Shown here one piece after another: positions 22,440 through 35,232 of a stretch of 64,000 bases of DNA. Under the pieces are notes generated by a model. The model was not told the DNA's origin, searched no databases, and saw only the letters and a program-made list of their open reading frames with translations. Origin of the DNA: Effrenium voratum (Eukaryota; Sar; Dinophyceae; Suessiales; Symbiodiniaceae); NCBI GenBank assembly GCA_963377175.1, contig CAUJNA010000508.1:92501-156500 (forward strand), given 5' to 3'. Made by a program: the position numbers and the translations under genes. Position 1 is the first letter of the stretch, and every line of letters begins with the position of its first letter.

Positions 22440-24430
22440 TTTGTGGTGGTTTTGCCCTGCCCTCATGGTTTGGCGTGGACTCGTCCGATTACATCTGGCC
22501 CGACTTTTGCCTTGCGAGCCGACAACGTCTCGGTCGGCCCCGGGCGGAGGCGCGCAGCGCGACGATGGCCGCTGAGTTGCCGCGAAAGGCGGAGGAGGCC
22601 CACCAGGCCAGGATTGGGGCGGCCAACCGTTTGTCATGAGGCTATGCCCATGTATAGGCTCCTTCAAGAAGCTGGCTCTGGCCTCCTCGTGAAGACAAGC
22701 AAGAATGAGCCTCAATGGCACGCACTGACGGCAAAAGAGCAACCTCAGAATTTCCGTACACCGCTTTCGCAGAGGCTTTTTTTTCAGTACTTGTTTAGAA
22801 TGATTTGGTCATTGGAAAACGATAGTGGGCTCGCAAAAAACGATTTCCCCGGTGGCAGAGGGTGACTCCAGCGATTTGATCATCGCAGCAAAACACCAAG
22901 TTTTCGAATGTGGACCAGCCCAAAGTCCGCAGAGGGTTGTGCGATCTCGCCTTGCCCTCGTCATGCCAAACCCGCGTCCGCTTCTCGGTCGGCCCCGGGC
23001 GGAGGCGCGCAGCGCGACGATGGCCGCTGAGTTGCCGCGAAAGGCGGAGGAGGCCCACCAGGCCAGGATTGGGGCGGCCAACCGTTTGTCATGAGGCTAT
23101 GCCCATGTATAGGCCTGTATAGGCTCCTTCAAGAAGCTGGCTTTGGCCTCCTCATGAAGGCAAGCAAGAATGAGCCTCAATGGCACGCACTGACGGCAAA
23201 AGAGCAACCTCAGAATTTCCGTACACCGCCTTCGCAGAGGCTTTTTTTTCAGTACTTGTTTAGAATGATTTGTTCATTGGAAAACGATAGTGGGCTCGCA
23301 AAAAAACGATTTCCCCGGTGGCAGAGGGTGACTCCTGCGATTTGATCATCGCAGCAAAACACCAAGTTTTCGAATGTGGACCAGCCCAAAGTCCGCAGAG
23401 GGTTGTGCGATCTCGCCTTGCCCTCGTCATGCCAAACCCGCGTCCGCTTCTCGGTCGGCCCCGGGCGGAGGCGCGCAGCGCGACGATGGCCGCTGAGTTG
23501 CCGCGAAAGGCGGAGGAGGCCCACCAGGCCAGGATTGGGGCGGCCAACCGTTTGTCATGAGGCTATGCCCATGTATAGGCTCCTTCAAGAAGCTGGCTTT
23601 GGCCTCCTCTTGAAGGCAAGCAAGAATGAGCCTCAATGGCACGCACTGACGGCAAAAGAGCAACCTCAGAATTTCCGTACGAGATCGCACAACCCTCTGC
23701 GGACTTTGGGCTGGTCCACATTCGAAAACTTGGTGTTTTGCTGCGATGATCAAATCGCTGGAGTCAGCCTCTGCCACCGGGGAAATCGTTTTTTGCGAGC
23801 CCACTATCGTTTTCCAATGAACAAATCATTCTAAACAAGTACTGAAAAAAAAGCCTAAACCCGCGTCCGCTTCTCGGTCGGCCCCGGGCGGAGGCGCGCA
23901 GCGCGACGATGGCCGCTGTGTTGCCGCGAAAGGCGGAGGAGGCCCACCAGGCCAGGATTGGGGCGGCCAACCGTTTGTCATGAGGCTATGCCCATGTATA
24001 GGCTCCTTCAAGAAGCTGGCTTTGGCCTCCTCGTGAAGGCAAGCAAGAATGAGCCTCAATGGCACGCACTGACGGCAAAAGAGCAACCTCAGAATTTCCG
24101 TACACCGCTTTCGCAGAGGCTTTTTTTTCAGTACTTGTTTAGAATGATTTGTTCATTGGAAAACGATAGTGGGCTCGCAAAAAACGATTTCCCCGGTGGC
24201 AGAGGCTGACTCCAGCGATTTGATCATCGCAGCAAAACACCAAGTTTTCAAATGTGGACCAGCCCAAAGTCCGCAGAGGGTTGTGCGATCTTGCCTTGCC
24301 CTCGTCATGCCAAACCCGCGTCCGCTTCTCGGTCGGCCCCAGGCAGAGGCGCGCAGCGCGACGATGGCCGCTGAGTTGCCGCAAAAGGCGGAGGAGGCCC
24401 ACCAGGCCAGGATTGGGCCGACAGTTTGTC
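22440..24430 (+). repeat. Tandem array of ~466-bp units with the same core
   Basis: Landmarks recur at about 22,443, 22,910 and 23,376, again after a rearranged unit near 23,860, and at 24,254. Every unit contains the family core at about 22,570, 23,024, 23,491, 23,915 and 24,369. The rest of the unit differs from the 660-bp array, so the core is embedded in two otherwise distinct units. Translated, the core reads AAELPRKAEEAHQARIGAAN, probably fortuitously. Confidence 0.92.
23681..23860 (-). other. Micro-inversion inside the 466-bp array
   Basis: Between ...CAGAATTTCCGTAC and AAACCCGCGTCCGC the segment that reads forward in neighbouring units (22,790-22,960; 23,250-23,415; 24,120-24,295) is present in reverse complement, with short pieces missing at both junctions. 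Confidence 0.9.
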
Positions 24431-25214
24431 GAAAGGCCTTAATCTGCATCCATTCCATCCATCTTTGCTCCATTTGTACTAAGCCGCTGTCTATTGTCGC
24501 CGATGCTTTCCCCTAGCCCATTGAGACCAGGACTGAAGACTAGTTGGGCGGTGCCGATTAGAAACTCCCCAAATCTCCCCAAGCACAGCAGGGGGACGTT
24601 CCGCGAGGAAATAAAAGCGCTCGCGAGGAAACAAAGAATGACGAAAGCAAAAATAAGCAAATGCGTGCGCAGAAATAAGCAAATTGCGTAGGAAAATAAA
24701 ACTCACGTATAACAAACTAAACAAGCCCACGCAACCCCCAAGCCTCGTTTTGCGTAACAACCTCTACCTTATTTAGTTCTTGGCTTGCAAAGCCCATGAA
24801 CAAGTATCAGGGCAAGAATCGAGCAAGAAAATTAAACACACAGATAAAAAATAAAACACGCCTCCGCAATCGCTCAATGCCTATCGCGCCACAATCCTTC
24901 CTGCGCTTCTCGGCTTCTGGGCTTCTTGGCTTTTTGGTTTCTTGGCTTCTTGGCTTCTTGGCTTCTTGGCTTTTCGGTTCTCGGCTTCTGGGCTTCTGGG
25001 CTTTTTTGTTTTTTTGCTGGTTTATGCGGCTTTTGGTGGCTTTTGGGCTTTTCGCATCCTCTGCATTCCCAATTCCTCTTCGGGGTAGCGTTTTTGCCTT
25101 TTTGCATCTTTTCGCTGGTTTGCGCGGCTTCGGCTTTGGCTTTTCGCATCTTCGGGCTTTTTGGCTATTGGTTTTTGGATTTGGCTTTCCGCATCATCAG
25201 CACCACCACCACCC
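24431..25214. other. No gene; CTTCTTGG(C/T)TT low-complexity stretch
   Basis: 24,895-25,170 is a degenerate run of CTTCTTGGCTTCTTGG and GGGCTTTT phrases. 24,431-24,890 shows no recognisable feature. Confidence 0.5.
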
Positions 25215-27470
25215 TATTTGAATCATCACTTCTTCGAGCGTCATGGGGGGGGAACCCCGCTACTGTTTAGATTGTTTGCAGAGTAATTGCACCCCTATTT
25301 GAATCAACTCTTCTTCAAACATCATGGGGGGGTTGCCGCCTCCCCCCCCCTTACTTTTTAGATTTCTTGTAGAGATTGAATCACCCCTGTTTGAACCATC
25401 ACTTTTTCGAGCGTCCAATTTCGCGAGAACATGCTGCAAAATACGACACTTTAGGTAATCTGTGTAGTCCATGTATGTCCGTATGTATGCAGTTCTTCGA
25501 ACATCATAGGGGAAGCTTCTATCACACCCTTTCTTGAATCATTGCACCCTACTTGAATCATCACTCCTTCCGACATCATTGGGGGGGGTTGCCGCCCCCC
25601 CAACCCCCCCGCTGTGTTAAAAATTGTTACAGAGATTTAATATTTAATTAGTTGCACCCCTAGTTGAATCAATTCTTCCAACATCATGGGGGGGGGCTGC
25701 CGCCCCCCCCCCAACCCCCCCGCTACTTTTTAGACTTTTTGCAGACATTGAATTGCACCGCTATTCAAATCATCACTTCTTTTTTGCATCATGGGGGGGG
25801 CTGCCGCCCCCCGCCCCAACCACCCCGCTACTTTTAATTTTATTTTTTTAATAGGGATTGAAATGCCCTCCTACTTGAATCATCATTTCTTTGACCCCGT
25901 CACACGATTTGTTGGTGATGTTAGGGATGTTGGTCGGACATGCGGGGGATGTTGAACACGATGCTAGGGATGTTGACGGGCTAGCGTAAAATGCGTCAAT
26001 TTCGCGAGAAAATGCTGTAAAATACGAACTGGCCCGGCAGAGATTGAATTGCCCCCCTGTTTGAATCATCACTTTTTCGAGTACCAATTTCGCGAGAACA
26101 TATTGCAAAATACGACATTTTAGGTAATCTGTGCAGTCCATGTCTGTCTGTATGTATGCATTTCTTCGAACAGCCCTCCCGCTGCCTTTTAAATTCTATC
26201 ACACCCTTTCTTGAATCATTGCACCCCTACTTGAATCACCACTTCTTCCGACATCAGCCCCAAACCCCCCGCTGCGTTTTAGATTTTCTACAGAGATTAA
26301 ATGAATTGCGCCCCTCGTTGAATCATCAATTCTTCGAACATCATGGGGGGGGCTGCCGCCCCCCCAACCCCCCCCTCCCCCGCTACTTTTTAGATTTTTT
26401 TTTTTGCAGAGACCGAATTACACCCCTATTCCAATCATCAGACCATCATGGCAAGGGCTGCCCCGCTCTGTTTTATTATTTTTTTCTGGCTGGGATTGAG
26501 ATGCCCTCCTGTTTGAAGCATTATTTTTTTTCACCCCGTTAACCCGCCAGCCACATTTTTGGATTTGGTGTCCCACGATTTGTTGGTGATGCTAGGGATG
26601 TTGGTCGGACATGCGGGGGATGTTGAACACGATGCTGGGGATGTTGAAAATGCGTCAATTTCGCGAGAAAATGCTGTAAAATACGACACTTTACTGGCCC
26701 GGCAGAGATTGAATTGCACCCCTGTTTGAATCATCACTTTTTCGAGTACCAATTTCGCGAGAAAATATTGCGAAATACGACATTTTGGGTAATCTGTGCA
26801 GTCCATGTCTGTCTGTATGTATGCATTTCTTCGAACAACCCTCCCGCTGCCTTTTAAATTCTATCACACCCTTTCTTGAATCATTGCACCCCTACTTGAA
26901 TCACCACTTCTTCCGACATCATGGGGCGGCAGCCCCAAACCCCCCGCTACGTTTTAGATTTTCTATAGAGATTAAATGAATTGCGCCCCTCGTTGAATCA
27001 TCAATTCTTCGAACATCATGGGGGGGGCTGCCGCCCCCCCAACCCCCCCCTCCCCCGCTACTTTTTAGATTTTTTTTTTTGCAGAGACCGAATTACACCC
27101 CTATTCTAATCATCAGACCATCATGGGGAGGGGCTGCCACCCCTTTTATTGTTTTTTTCTGGCTGGGATTGAGATGCCCTCCTGTTTGAAGCATTATTTT
27201 TTTTCACCCCGTCAACCCGCCAGCTACATTTTTGGATTTGGTTTCCCACGATTTGTTGGTGATGCTAGGGATGTTGGTCGGACATGCGGGGGATGTTGAA
27301 CACGATGCTGGGGATGTTGACGGGCTAGCTCAATTTCGCGAGAAAATGCTGTAAAATACGACATTTTATTTGCCCGGACGAAAAACAAAAAAACGCAAAA
27401 ACGAAGAAAACACCCAAAATAAATCCGCACCCCTTTTCTGTTTGCCCCTAATTGAAACATCACTTTTTCG
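25215..27470 (+). repeat. ~100-bp repeats with G-run/C-run hairpins, plus a ~670-bp duplication
   Basis: Units read GAATCATCACTTCTTCGAACATCATGG, a G-run, CTGCCG, a C-run, GCTACTTTTTAGATTTTTTGCAGAGATTGAATTGCACCCCT. The GGGGGGG-CTGCCG-CCCCCCC core is self-complementary. At a larger scale about 25,860-26,540 is duplicated at about 26,525-27,215. Frames across the region are repeat products. Confidence 0.9.
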
Positions 27471-27479
27471 ATCGTCGTC

Positions 27480-27640
27480 GGCAATTTTCGATCATCGTGG
27501 GGGGGGGGGGGCTGGTCCGTCCAGTCCGCGGTCCGTCCGGTCGGTCCGCCCAGTCCGGTCCGTCCAGTCCGCGCCAGCCAGCTCATGCGGCTCATCCACT
27601 CCATCCGTCCAGTCCGTCCGGTCCGTCGTATATTTTTATT
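27480..27640 (+). repeat. Short GGTCCGTCCAGTCCG-type repeat
   Basis: A G-run followed by degenerate 10-12 bp units GTCCGTCCAGTCC over about 130 bp. Confidence 0.8.
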
Positions 27641-28224
27641 TCTCATGTTTGTTTTGTATTTTCTTGCTGGATCTGCCTATATCCTTAATGCCTTTTCATG
27701 GTGCCGGCTGGTCCTCGGTTTTATTTCCCGTGAAGCGGTTTTATTTCCTTACTATGGTTACCCCAGATGCAGCATTCGTGGTGAACGCAGAGCCTTGCCG
27801 TGGGCTCACTGGACCGTCGTTTTGTGGTTGAGCCACCTAGCGAAAGAATCAATAAAGTTGTTTGAACTCAGCGTATGAAAGAGGTGATGGAATGACCGGC
27901 CAAATGTAGTGAGGTCAAAAGACCTCCTTGCTTGGAATTCATAGCGATAGTCATGCATGGTGATGTTCCTGAATAGGCGGCTTCCACAAGGAACAATCCT
28001 GTGAAGGGAACCATGACCACCCTTTAGATAGCTTGCTTCCTTTAGCTCATAAAGTTTCTTTCCCGGTCCCTTGGTGTTTCTTTTGTTCATAAAGTTTTGT
28101 CCAGTGCAGAGCCCGCAGGACTCGGAGGCTGAGCTCGTCGAGGAGCACCGTTTCACATGTTTAAAGGCTTCACCACCAGGCCCATACGGGTGAGGCAAAT
28201 AGGGGTTCGGTCAAGGGCTCTAAA

Positions 28225-28800
28225 GCAGGAAAAGGGACAAACAAGTGCAACCTCAAATCGTTCAAGCGTAAAACGTTTAAACACGTTTGCAGGCCCTCCC
28301 TTGATGTATAAACGTGGTTTAACAAGTCCATGCCGCAGCAGTACTGGATTTTTCTTGCAGAACCAGCCATCTACAAACGAACCAACAAAGCTGATGCAAA
28401 TCCCAATGCTTTCTGCCAGTATTGAAGGCTGGGTCATTCAAGGAGGACTTCAGAAAAAGGCAGACCGTTCAACAAATTCAAGGTCAAGTTCAAGAGCCGC
28501 CGAGGCAGACACAGTGTAGGCGGACCGCTTAAACGTTTCAGCGATGTTGAAACAGCCCCAGAGATACGTAGACATTGTTTAGGCGGACCGTCTAAACATG
28601 TTTAAACGTTTAGACAGTGTTTAGGCACCCTCTGAGGTAGAGTTTAGGCGAACCATTCGAGCGTGATTAAACGTTTCAACGAGGTTATCTTCCTTGTGTG
28701 GGGGCGGCGGCGGCGAGCCGCTAAAAGTCCACCATGGAACGTTTAAGCAAATGCTGTTTCAACGTTTAAACATCAAACTGTTTGTATTGTTTAAACATGA
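28225..28800. repeat. Cluster of (A)AACGTTTAAAC / GTTTAAAC motifs
   Basis: At least ten occurrences or near-occurrences of TTTAAAC(G) and its complement, many palindromic (ACGTTTAAAC near 28,271; ATGTTTAAACG near 28,599; AACGTTTAAAC near 28,759). Part of the material inserted into copy B and absent from copy A. Confidence 0.75.
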
Positions 28801-30873
28801 GCCAGCGACATTCCTGCTCCGTTTGGGGTGCGGGCAATTGCTGGATTCATCCTTGATTTTGCTGCTTTGTGATTTGCGTTGAAGACTGTGAAGTTGTGGG
28901 TGTTTTCTCTCGCCCACTTGTCAACTCCACTTGTACTTGGAATATTAGCGCGCCAACATCATGCGTTGTTGACAAGTTCGGTTCTTGCACGCATGTGTTT
29001 TTGTGAGTGACGGCTGGCCTCTCTACAGCGCTCTTGAATATGTAAGATCTTGTTCTTGGGCGAGTCTTTCAGAAAACAGTGTGGCCCTCTTGTGGGTCAC
29101 CTGCCTTGTTTGCAAAGGTGGCAAGAATCGATGCAGATCCCAACATAGGCCTCCCAGGCCCCTCCGATGGCGTCCTGGCCAACATGCCTCATGAACCGGG
29201 ATTGAATTGTCAGGCAAAAAACCATGGGGCCATGCTGTTCAACATGAGCCAAACCGCAGGGCGAAGTGTTGACTCGAAGGAGTCCTCAGTGCAGCATGTC
29301 GGCACTTTGGCTGACAGCGTTCGGCACGGAGGCACAGAGGTCCTTCAGGGTTCCAACATGAATTCTCCATCTTTTTTTTTGCACTATCGTTTGGTTGCTA
29401 CGTTTGGGTGAGTTTCCGTTTGCTGGGGTGCACTTGAACTCTCTGTCCCTTGGCTTTGAGCGGGTTGATGGTACCTTGAAAGAGTCAGAGCAACCAGCTC
29501 AGTTCCATTCTAGGAATCTGCAGGTGGAGGGATATACGATATATGATTGACCTGTTGAAACCATCCGTGTTTTCAGTGTTGCAAGGGAGAAGTATGTTCA
29601 ACAGAGAACTGGCAACGTCGCTGCTTTTTCAGTTGTGTGCTATGCTTTTCTGCACTGGCACAATAACCTATTTCACAAACATATGTGTGCATGCTGCTTT
29701 TGATGGGTAGCTCAGCCTGCAAACTGTGCAATGAGGTCCAGTTCCCATTCAGATGAGGCACGGGCGTCTTGACGGGGCTGATTGTTTGAAGAAGCTGGCT
29801 GTTTGCCAAAGCACGACTAATGTGTCAAGCACCCTTCAACTCAATGAGCACTAGCTCACTGAAAACCATTTTTTGGTGCAAACAGGGTGAAGGTACAGGC
29901 AAGGTCGTCTCAAGATTATGCAAGTGTGATAAACGGGTAGAAGCATTAAGAGGAGATCCACATGACTTGTAAATGAGGCTGAATAATAGAATTACCAAGA
30001 AAGTGTTCAGGACCTCTGAGACTCCGATGCACTTATGACACTTGGTCGCCTCACTGGCACGCTGATAGATCTGCACAGGATGATGAGAGTGTGCTGGAGC
30101 TCCAAATAGACCACGTGACTCAAGCTGATGCCCCTTAAAAAGAGTATCATCAGTTGGACAGCTCCCTAATTTTGAGATGGCAAGTGAGTTGTTTCTTCCA
30201 TGGGCTTTGACAGGGGCTCCTTGGCCGCACGTTTGTTTGCAACCGCTGCTGAGAGATGCGCAAATATGGAAACGTGCGGGACGATTGGCAGTTTCAGAAA
30301 TGACAAATAGACTAGTCACCGAACATGGCAATTCAAACTCCCTTCGGATGGTGACTTTTGGCGGTGCCTCCTGGTAGGAAAGACACAAAGACGTTGACAT
30401 CCCCTTGCCAGCTTAGCACCATGCATCCCATCCGTCCTGCAGGCCACGCCAAAGCCTGGCTGCAATGCAGCAATGGGCTCAGATCCAGTGTTAGAAGCGT
30501 ACAAATCTGAGCGGCAAGATGGGTCAGGTGTTGCAGACTGATTGGCAGGGTCAAGAGTTCCCATGTAAATGATGTTCACCAAAGGGTTCCCAATCCAGAT
30601 TCGGTAAAAATACCGATCTTGTTTCTTCAAGTCGTTTTGTTTTTTTTTTCGGTTGTGTGTGAACATTATTTATACAGGTGCAGAGGCTGGCCAGCGAGAA
30701 ATGCTTGGGCTACGGCTTGATTTATCCTCATGACCGAACACTCGCTGCCAGTTCTTGAACAATATAATTTCTTAAAAGTAGGTGACCTTGATTTGCATGG
30801 CAATGAGGCGGAGCGATGAATTTGCGCCATGTGGGAACCACGGCCGACACTGGGAGGGAGTAGCACTTTTCAA

Positions 30874-31191
30874 TCTGTAAAAGCACGAGTGTTCCGTCTT
30901 CTGGTGGATGTCATGCCATTCTCGCAGCTGTGTCGAAAACTTACCGTTCTCACTGTAGCCCTCCCAACGCCCAGAACATGGCTAGGGAATATGGCTAAAT
31001 TGGGGTGTAGATGGCACTTCGTCCCCAAGCTGAAGGTCGTTCCGGTGCTGACAAACCGCTACATTTGCCAGGCACTCCCATCGAAGACCGGGGGCTTCGA
31101 GAATGACGCAAGAGAAGAAGAGGGGGCCTGATACTTATTGTGGTTGCAGGAAAAGTTTGGGTGGGTCTCATCATCTCCCCGAGTTGGGTCA
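30874..31191 (+). repeat. 318-bp near-identical block, copy B
   Basis: Partner of 7,790-8,107, with three substitutions and equal length. It ends abruptly at TTGGGTCA in both copies, after which the flanks are unrelated. Confidence 0.85.
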
Positions 31192-32368
31192 TCATGTGCT
31201 GCTTCTTTATGAATGCCCCCTGAATCTGATAACCTTTGTTGTATGAGTTTGCCCTTGTCATCTGCCAGTGAGAGTCTTAAGTTGCAAGATGTCTCAACCT
31301 GACATTGAGAAGTTTTGGCGCGTCATGCTTGACACTGCTGGTTGTTGGTGTTTGCATCAGCTATGAGTACGGACTACAGGCCATGGCAAGCCAGGTCAGA
31401 AGCAGCAAGTGGCGTCTTGCACCCGTTCATGATAATCAGAACTGACTGCTATGCTAATCCCTTGTTTCCAAGAACGAACGTGATCGACTTTTGCAATAAG
31501 CTAGCAACCAAAGAAGCAAGAAAGCGAGAGATAAATAAAACACAATGAAATGCTTAGAACCAACTGGTCCTTGAAAAGGCTCTGACATTATTGACGTTCG
31601 ATGGCTCAAAGCAAGTGTAAGATTGGACAAAATGCAAGTACCAGAGGCAATGTCTATCCAGTGATGTCCTTGCATTGCTTCAGCGTTGTTAGCAGATGGG
31701 AGCCTCGGTTCTTTCAAGAGTCCAAGGCATTTACTACGAAGGTTGGCTCCCCAAAGAAGAGGATCATCAACAATTCCGATGTATGTTCGTCTAGAGTCTT
31801 GCCCAGGACATTCCCGAGCTGCTGGGAGACGCCTGGGCCCAAGGAGAAAGCCTTTCCATAGCTGGATCCTCCGACAAGGGAGATCAATAATCTCACCCGT
31901 CCTTTTTCCGACATTTTCAGGCAAGCTGGCATCTTGAGACTCCCTGCAAGGTCACACCAGCATCACCCGGCCGCGCCTTGCTCCCAGCGTGCTGAGTGAC
32001 ATGTTTCGCAGAGAGCCGTGTCGCTTTGCTGGCGGTCAAAGCAATGTAGATCACGCAAGCACAGAACCCACTTCGCCATTGGCAGCGCACATCTCTGAGA
32101 CGATGTGGATTTTGTCAAGCTGCTTGCAAATTGCTGTTGGCTTGCTTCAGCATGGCCGTTGACCCCGGGCGTGGTGCACGGATCACACTTCGGTGGTTGG
32201 GTCCCCTAGGCATCCGCCAAACTCCCGCGCCTTGGCTGCAATTCGCAGGGCACAGGGTTGGGGCCAAGGGAGCTGAAATAAAGCGACTGCTTGCTTTTCT
32301 TGGTTCGATTTTTTGGGACTCACGTTCATGCCTTGGGAATTGACAAGTTGAGGTTCTTGCAGTGTGTA
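31192..32368. other. No gene recognised
   Basis: Frames of 60-150 codons without motifs. Nothing structural seen. Confidence 0.4.
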
Positions 32369-32590
32369 TGTGTGTGTTTGTTTGTTTGTTTGTTTGTTTG
32401 TTTGTTTGTTTTCTTTGTTTTCTTTGTTTTCTTTGTTTGTTTGTTTTTGTTTGTTGGTTTGGTTTGGTTTGGTTTGGTTTGGTTTTGTTTGTTTTGTTTG
32501 TTTTGTTTTGTTTGTTTGTTTGTTTGTTTGTTTGTTTGTTTGTTTGTTTGTTTGTTTGTTTGTTTGTGTTTGTTTTTGTGTTTGTGTTTG
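32369..32590 (+). repeat. TTTG / TTTGG microsatellite
   Basis: About 220 bp of TTTG units with TTTTC and GGTTT variants. Phe/Val/Cys-rich frames here are artefacts. Confidence 0.98.
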
Positions 32591-33316
32591 TGTGTGCGTG
32601 ATGGTGCCACTCTGTATCTGGAACAGGGCGATCAACTGACAAACGAGCCAGCGATCATTTGGAAGAGCTAGCAAATGCTGGTCCGTAGATAGGACATTCC
32701 AAGTGGTGAATCCAACTCCTTCAGCTGCAATAGTGCTTCAATGCATGCCAAATAACGGCAGCAGCTGCTCAATCCAGCCCTAATGTCGCATAAGTGGACT
32801 CACATCATTCTCAGCACGCTACAAGTATGTCGTATCTTATCCAAGAACTGGCTGCTTGTTGGCCCACGTATCAAAATCTGTAGAGTGTCAAGCTTTGCTG
32901 GAACGACTTGAGGTCCGAGCATGGCTCGAGCGGAAGAAGCGGAAGAAGCGAGAGAAGTGCGAGAAGTGCGAGAAGTGCGAGGAGTGGACAAAGTGTGAGA
33001 AGCGCACAAAGCGCGGAGGCTGCCGGTTGCAAGCGACGGGTCGCTGCCGAGGGGTTCCTTGCTTTTGTCTTGTTGAACAGGTGCCAGATTCAGCTCAATA
33101 CTGGTTGAAGAAACTCGTGTATGCTGTATTGCATGAGTTGGGCATCACACGCAACAAAACGACCGAGTCATGTGAACCCAAGGTCCGACCTTTGCATTAA
33201 CCTTGCTTGTGGCTGTGCTTATTGCTTGAGAGCTTTCTTTGAAGTTCGACGGGAAGTCATCACCCTTTGCTCACAGTGAAAGACCTTTGTGCACTCTGCC
33301 CTGCAGATACATCAGC

Positions 33317-33353
<37 letters not shown>

Positions 33354-34756
33354 CAAAGATTGGCCCATGGATCTGTCCGTGTTGCAAAGATGTGACCGCA
33401 ATGCGGTTCTTGCATGCGCGGTTCGGGGACGGGACTTAGCCATGGAACATAATCCGCATTGCCCTTCCTACTTCCCGAGCGTACTCACTTCAGAGCTTGT
33501 CCGCTCCAGGTGAAAGAGGATGACGTCAGACAGGCAGAGCGGCTTGCGCGTAGGTAGCTGACTGTGAAGCGCTGAGATCAATGTTTGGTGCATTGAGCTG
33601 TCAATGGAGCAGCCGAAAATGGGCTTCCCAAGATTCAATCACGGCACCAACGTACCGAAGGCGAGAAATGAGAACGGGGTGGTTCGAAAAACTTGAAAGC
33701 AGCGCAGGCCAAGGTCAGCGCTCGTTCATCAGAGGTGTTGCTCTCAGAGCAGAGTAAGTCGAACTGCCACATGTTTCCAATCCGCGGCTTAAGTTGAGTA
33801 CGGCAAGAGCTATAGGTGACAAGAATTAGAGAAGTGGGAAAAGAGCGGAAAAGAGGGCGATTAAGAAGAAAACTCATTGCGTGATTGGAAGGTGTGCATG
33901 TGGCTTTGCCCGCAAGAATAGATTTTGCAGGCAGTTTGCCCCAGCCCGTTCAAGGCTCAGGCTCCAAGCGTGATTCAGGTCGCTTGGCTCAACGCTGGGC
34001 TTGTAGTCAATCTCTTGATTTGACTGAGGGTGTCTTGAACCGGGGTTCGATGGTTCACATCCCTGTCCTGTGATGTCCTTTGAATGCCCTTCAAAGTAGA
34101 AGGGGGCCTCAAAGGTATCCCGCTTTGTTTCGGCCGCATATGGGCGTGTGTCAGAGATGGATGCATCTTCTATTTTGGCCTGGTTTTTGCACGAACGTGA
34201 GAGAAAACAGGAGGCCCTAACTTTGAGACAGGCCCACAGCGAGCCCCAGAGGCCTGAACTAGGGATCTTTGAGGACTGGAATCCCTGAAGCCCATTCTTA
34301 CGACATCCTCTTTCATTGCAAGGACAATAAGCCAACAAGTCGCTCTTACAAAACTGGCATGGAGCTCTCAACAGGGGACCTGCAGAAAGGAGCGGGACTG
34401 CCTAACATGCCTGCCCGATTGGGCATGGGATCAATCGACCTGCAAACCCTGAAACTGTTAGACCTTGCTTCCACAGGCTTGCCTGGGTGCATCTTGCCCT
34501 GCTGAGTTCAGTGTTTTGGGGTCCATGGCGCTGTAGTATCCCTCGGGCAGTCATGAGAGCCCCTTCTCATGATATTGAAATGCTTTTGATTTGCCTGAAA
34601 TACAGCCAGATGCCCGGCATGTCCAAACGATTCCTCTGGCACAATCGCATCCTTAGGCCTCGTCCGGCTTTGGGTCCCCCAGCCCCACGGCCACGCAACT
34701 CGGCCGGAGCTTCCAACTGGAAACCAACGGTTCGAGAACAAAGATGAATGATATGT
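32591..34756. other. No gene recognised; small simple repeats
   Basis: Contains GAAGAAGCG / GAGAAGTGC repeats (32,930-33,000) and an (AG)n run (about 33,319-33,350). Other frames carry no recognisable motif. Confidence 0.45.
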
Positions 34757-34940
34757 CTTGCGTGTGTGTGTGTGTGTGTGTGTGTGGGTGCGTGCGTGCG
34801 TGCGTGCGTGCGTGTGTGCGTGTGGGTGTGGGTGTGTGGGTGTGTGGGTGTGTGGGTGTGTGGGTGTGTGGGTGTGTGGGTGTGGGTGTGGGTGTGGGTG
34901 TGGGTGTGGGTGTGGGTGTGGGTGTGGGTGTGGGTGTGTG

Positions 34941-35032
<92 letters not shown>

Positions 35033-35132
35033 TGTGGGTGTGGGTGTGTGGGTGTGTGGGTGTGTGGGTGTGTGGGTGTGTGGGTGTGTGGGTGTGTGGG
35101 TGTATGGGTGTGTGGGTGTGTGGGTGTGTGGG
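34757..35132 (+). repeat. TG / TGGG / TGCG compound microsatellite
   Basis: Blocks of (TG)n, (TGCG)n and (GGTGTG)n run directly into the assembly gap, so the true length is unknown. Confidence 0.98.
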
Positions 35133-35232
35133 NNNNNNNNNNNNNNNNNNNNNNNNNNNNNNNNNNNNNNNNNNNNNNNNNNNNNNNNNNNNNNNNNNNN
35201 NNNNNNNNNNNNNNNNNNNNNNNNNNNNNNNN
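35133..35232. other. Assembly gap, 100 N
   Basis: Exactly 100 N, the usual placeholder for a gap of unknown size, at the end of a long microsatellite. Frames drawn through it are meaningless. Confidence 0.99.

Larger units (their letters stand above)
27770..31191 (+). repeat. Segmental duplication, copy B
   Basis: Collinear with copy A (6,230-8,107), in the same orientation, but expanded by inserted sequence between blocks: about 600 bp with GTTTAAAC motifs at 28,200-28,800 and about 1.1 kb at 29,020-30,120. No frame is conserved across all blocks. The last 318 bp is nearly identical to copy A. Confidence 0.85.

Noticed and set aside
33975..34050. CGCTTGGCTCAACG as a spliced-leader relic
   Set aside because: Only a short, internally mismatched stretch resembles the leader; expected by chance.
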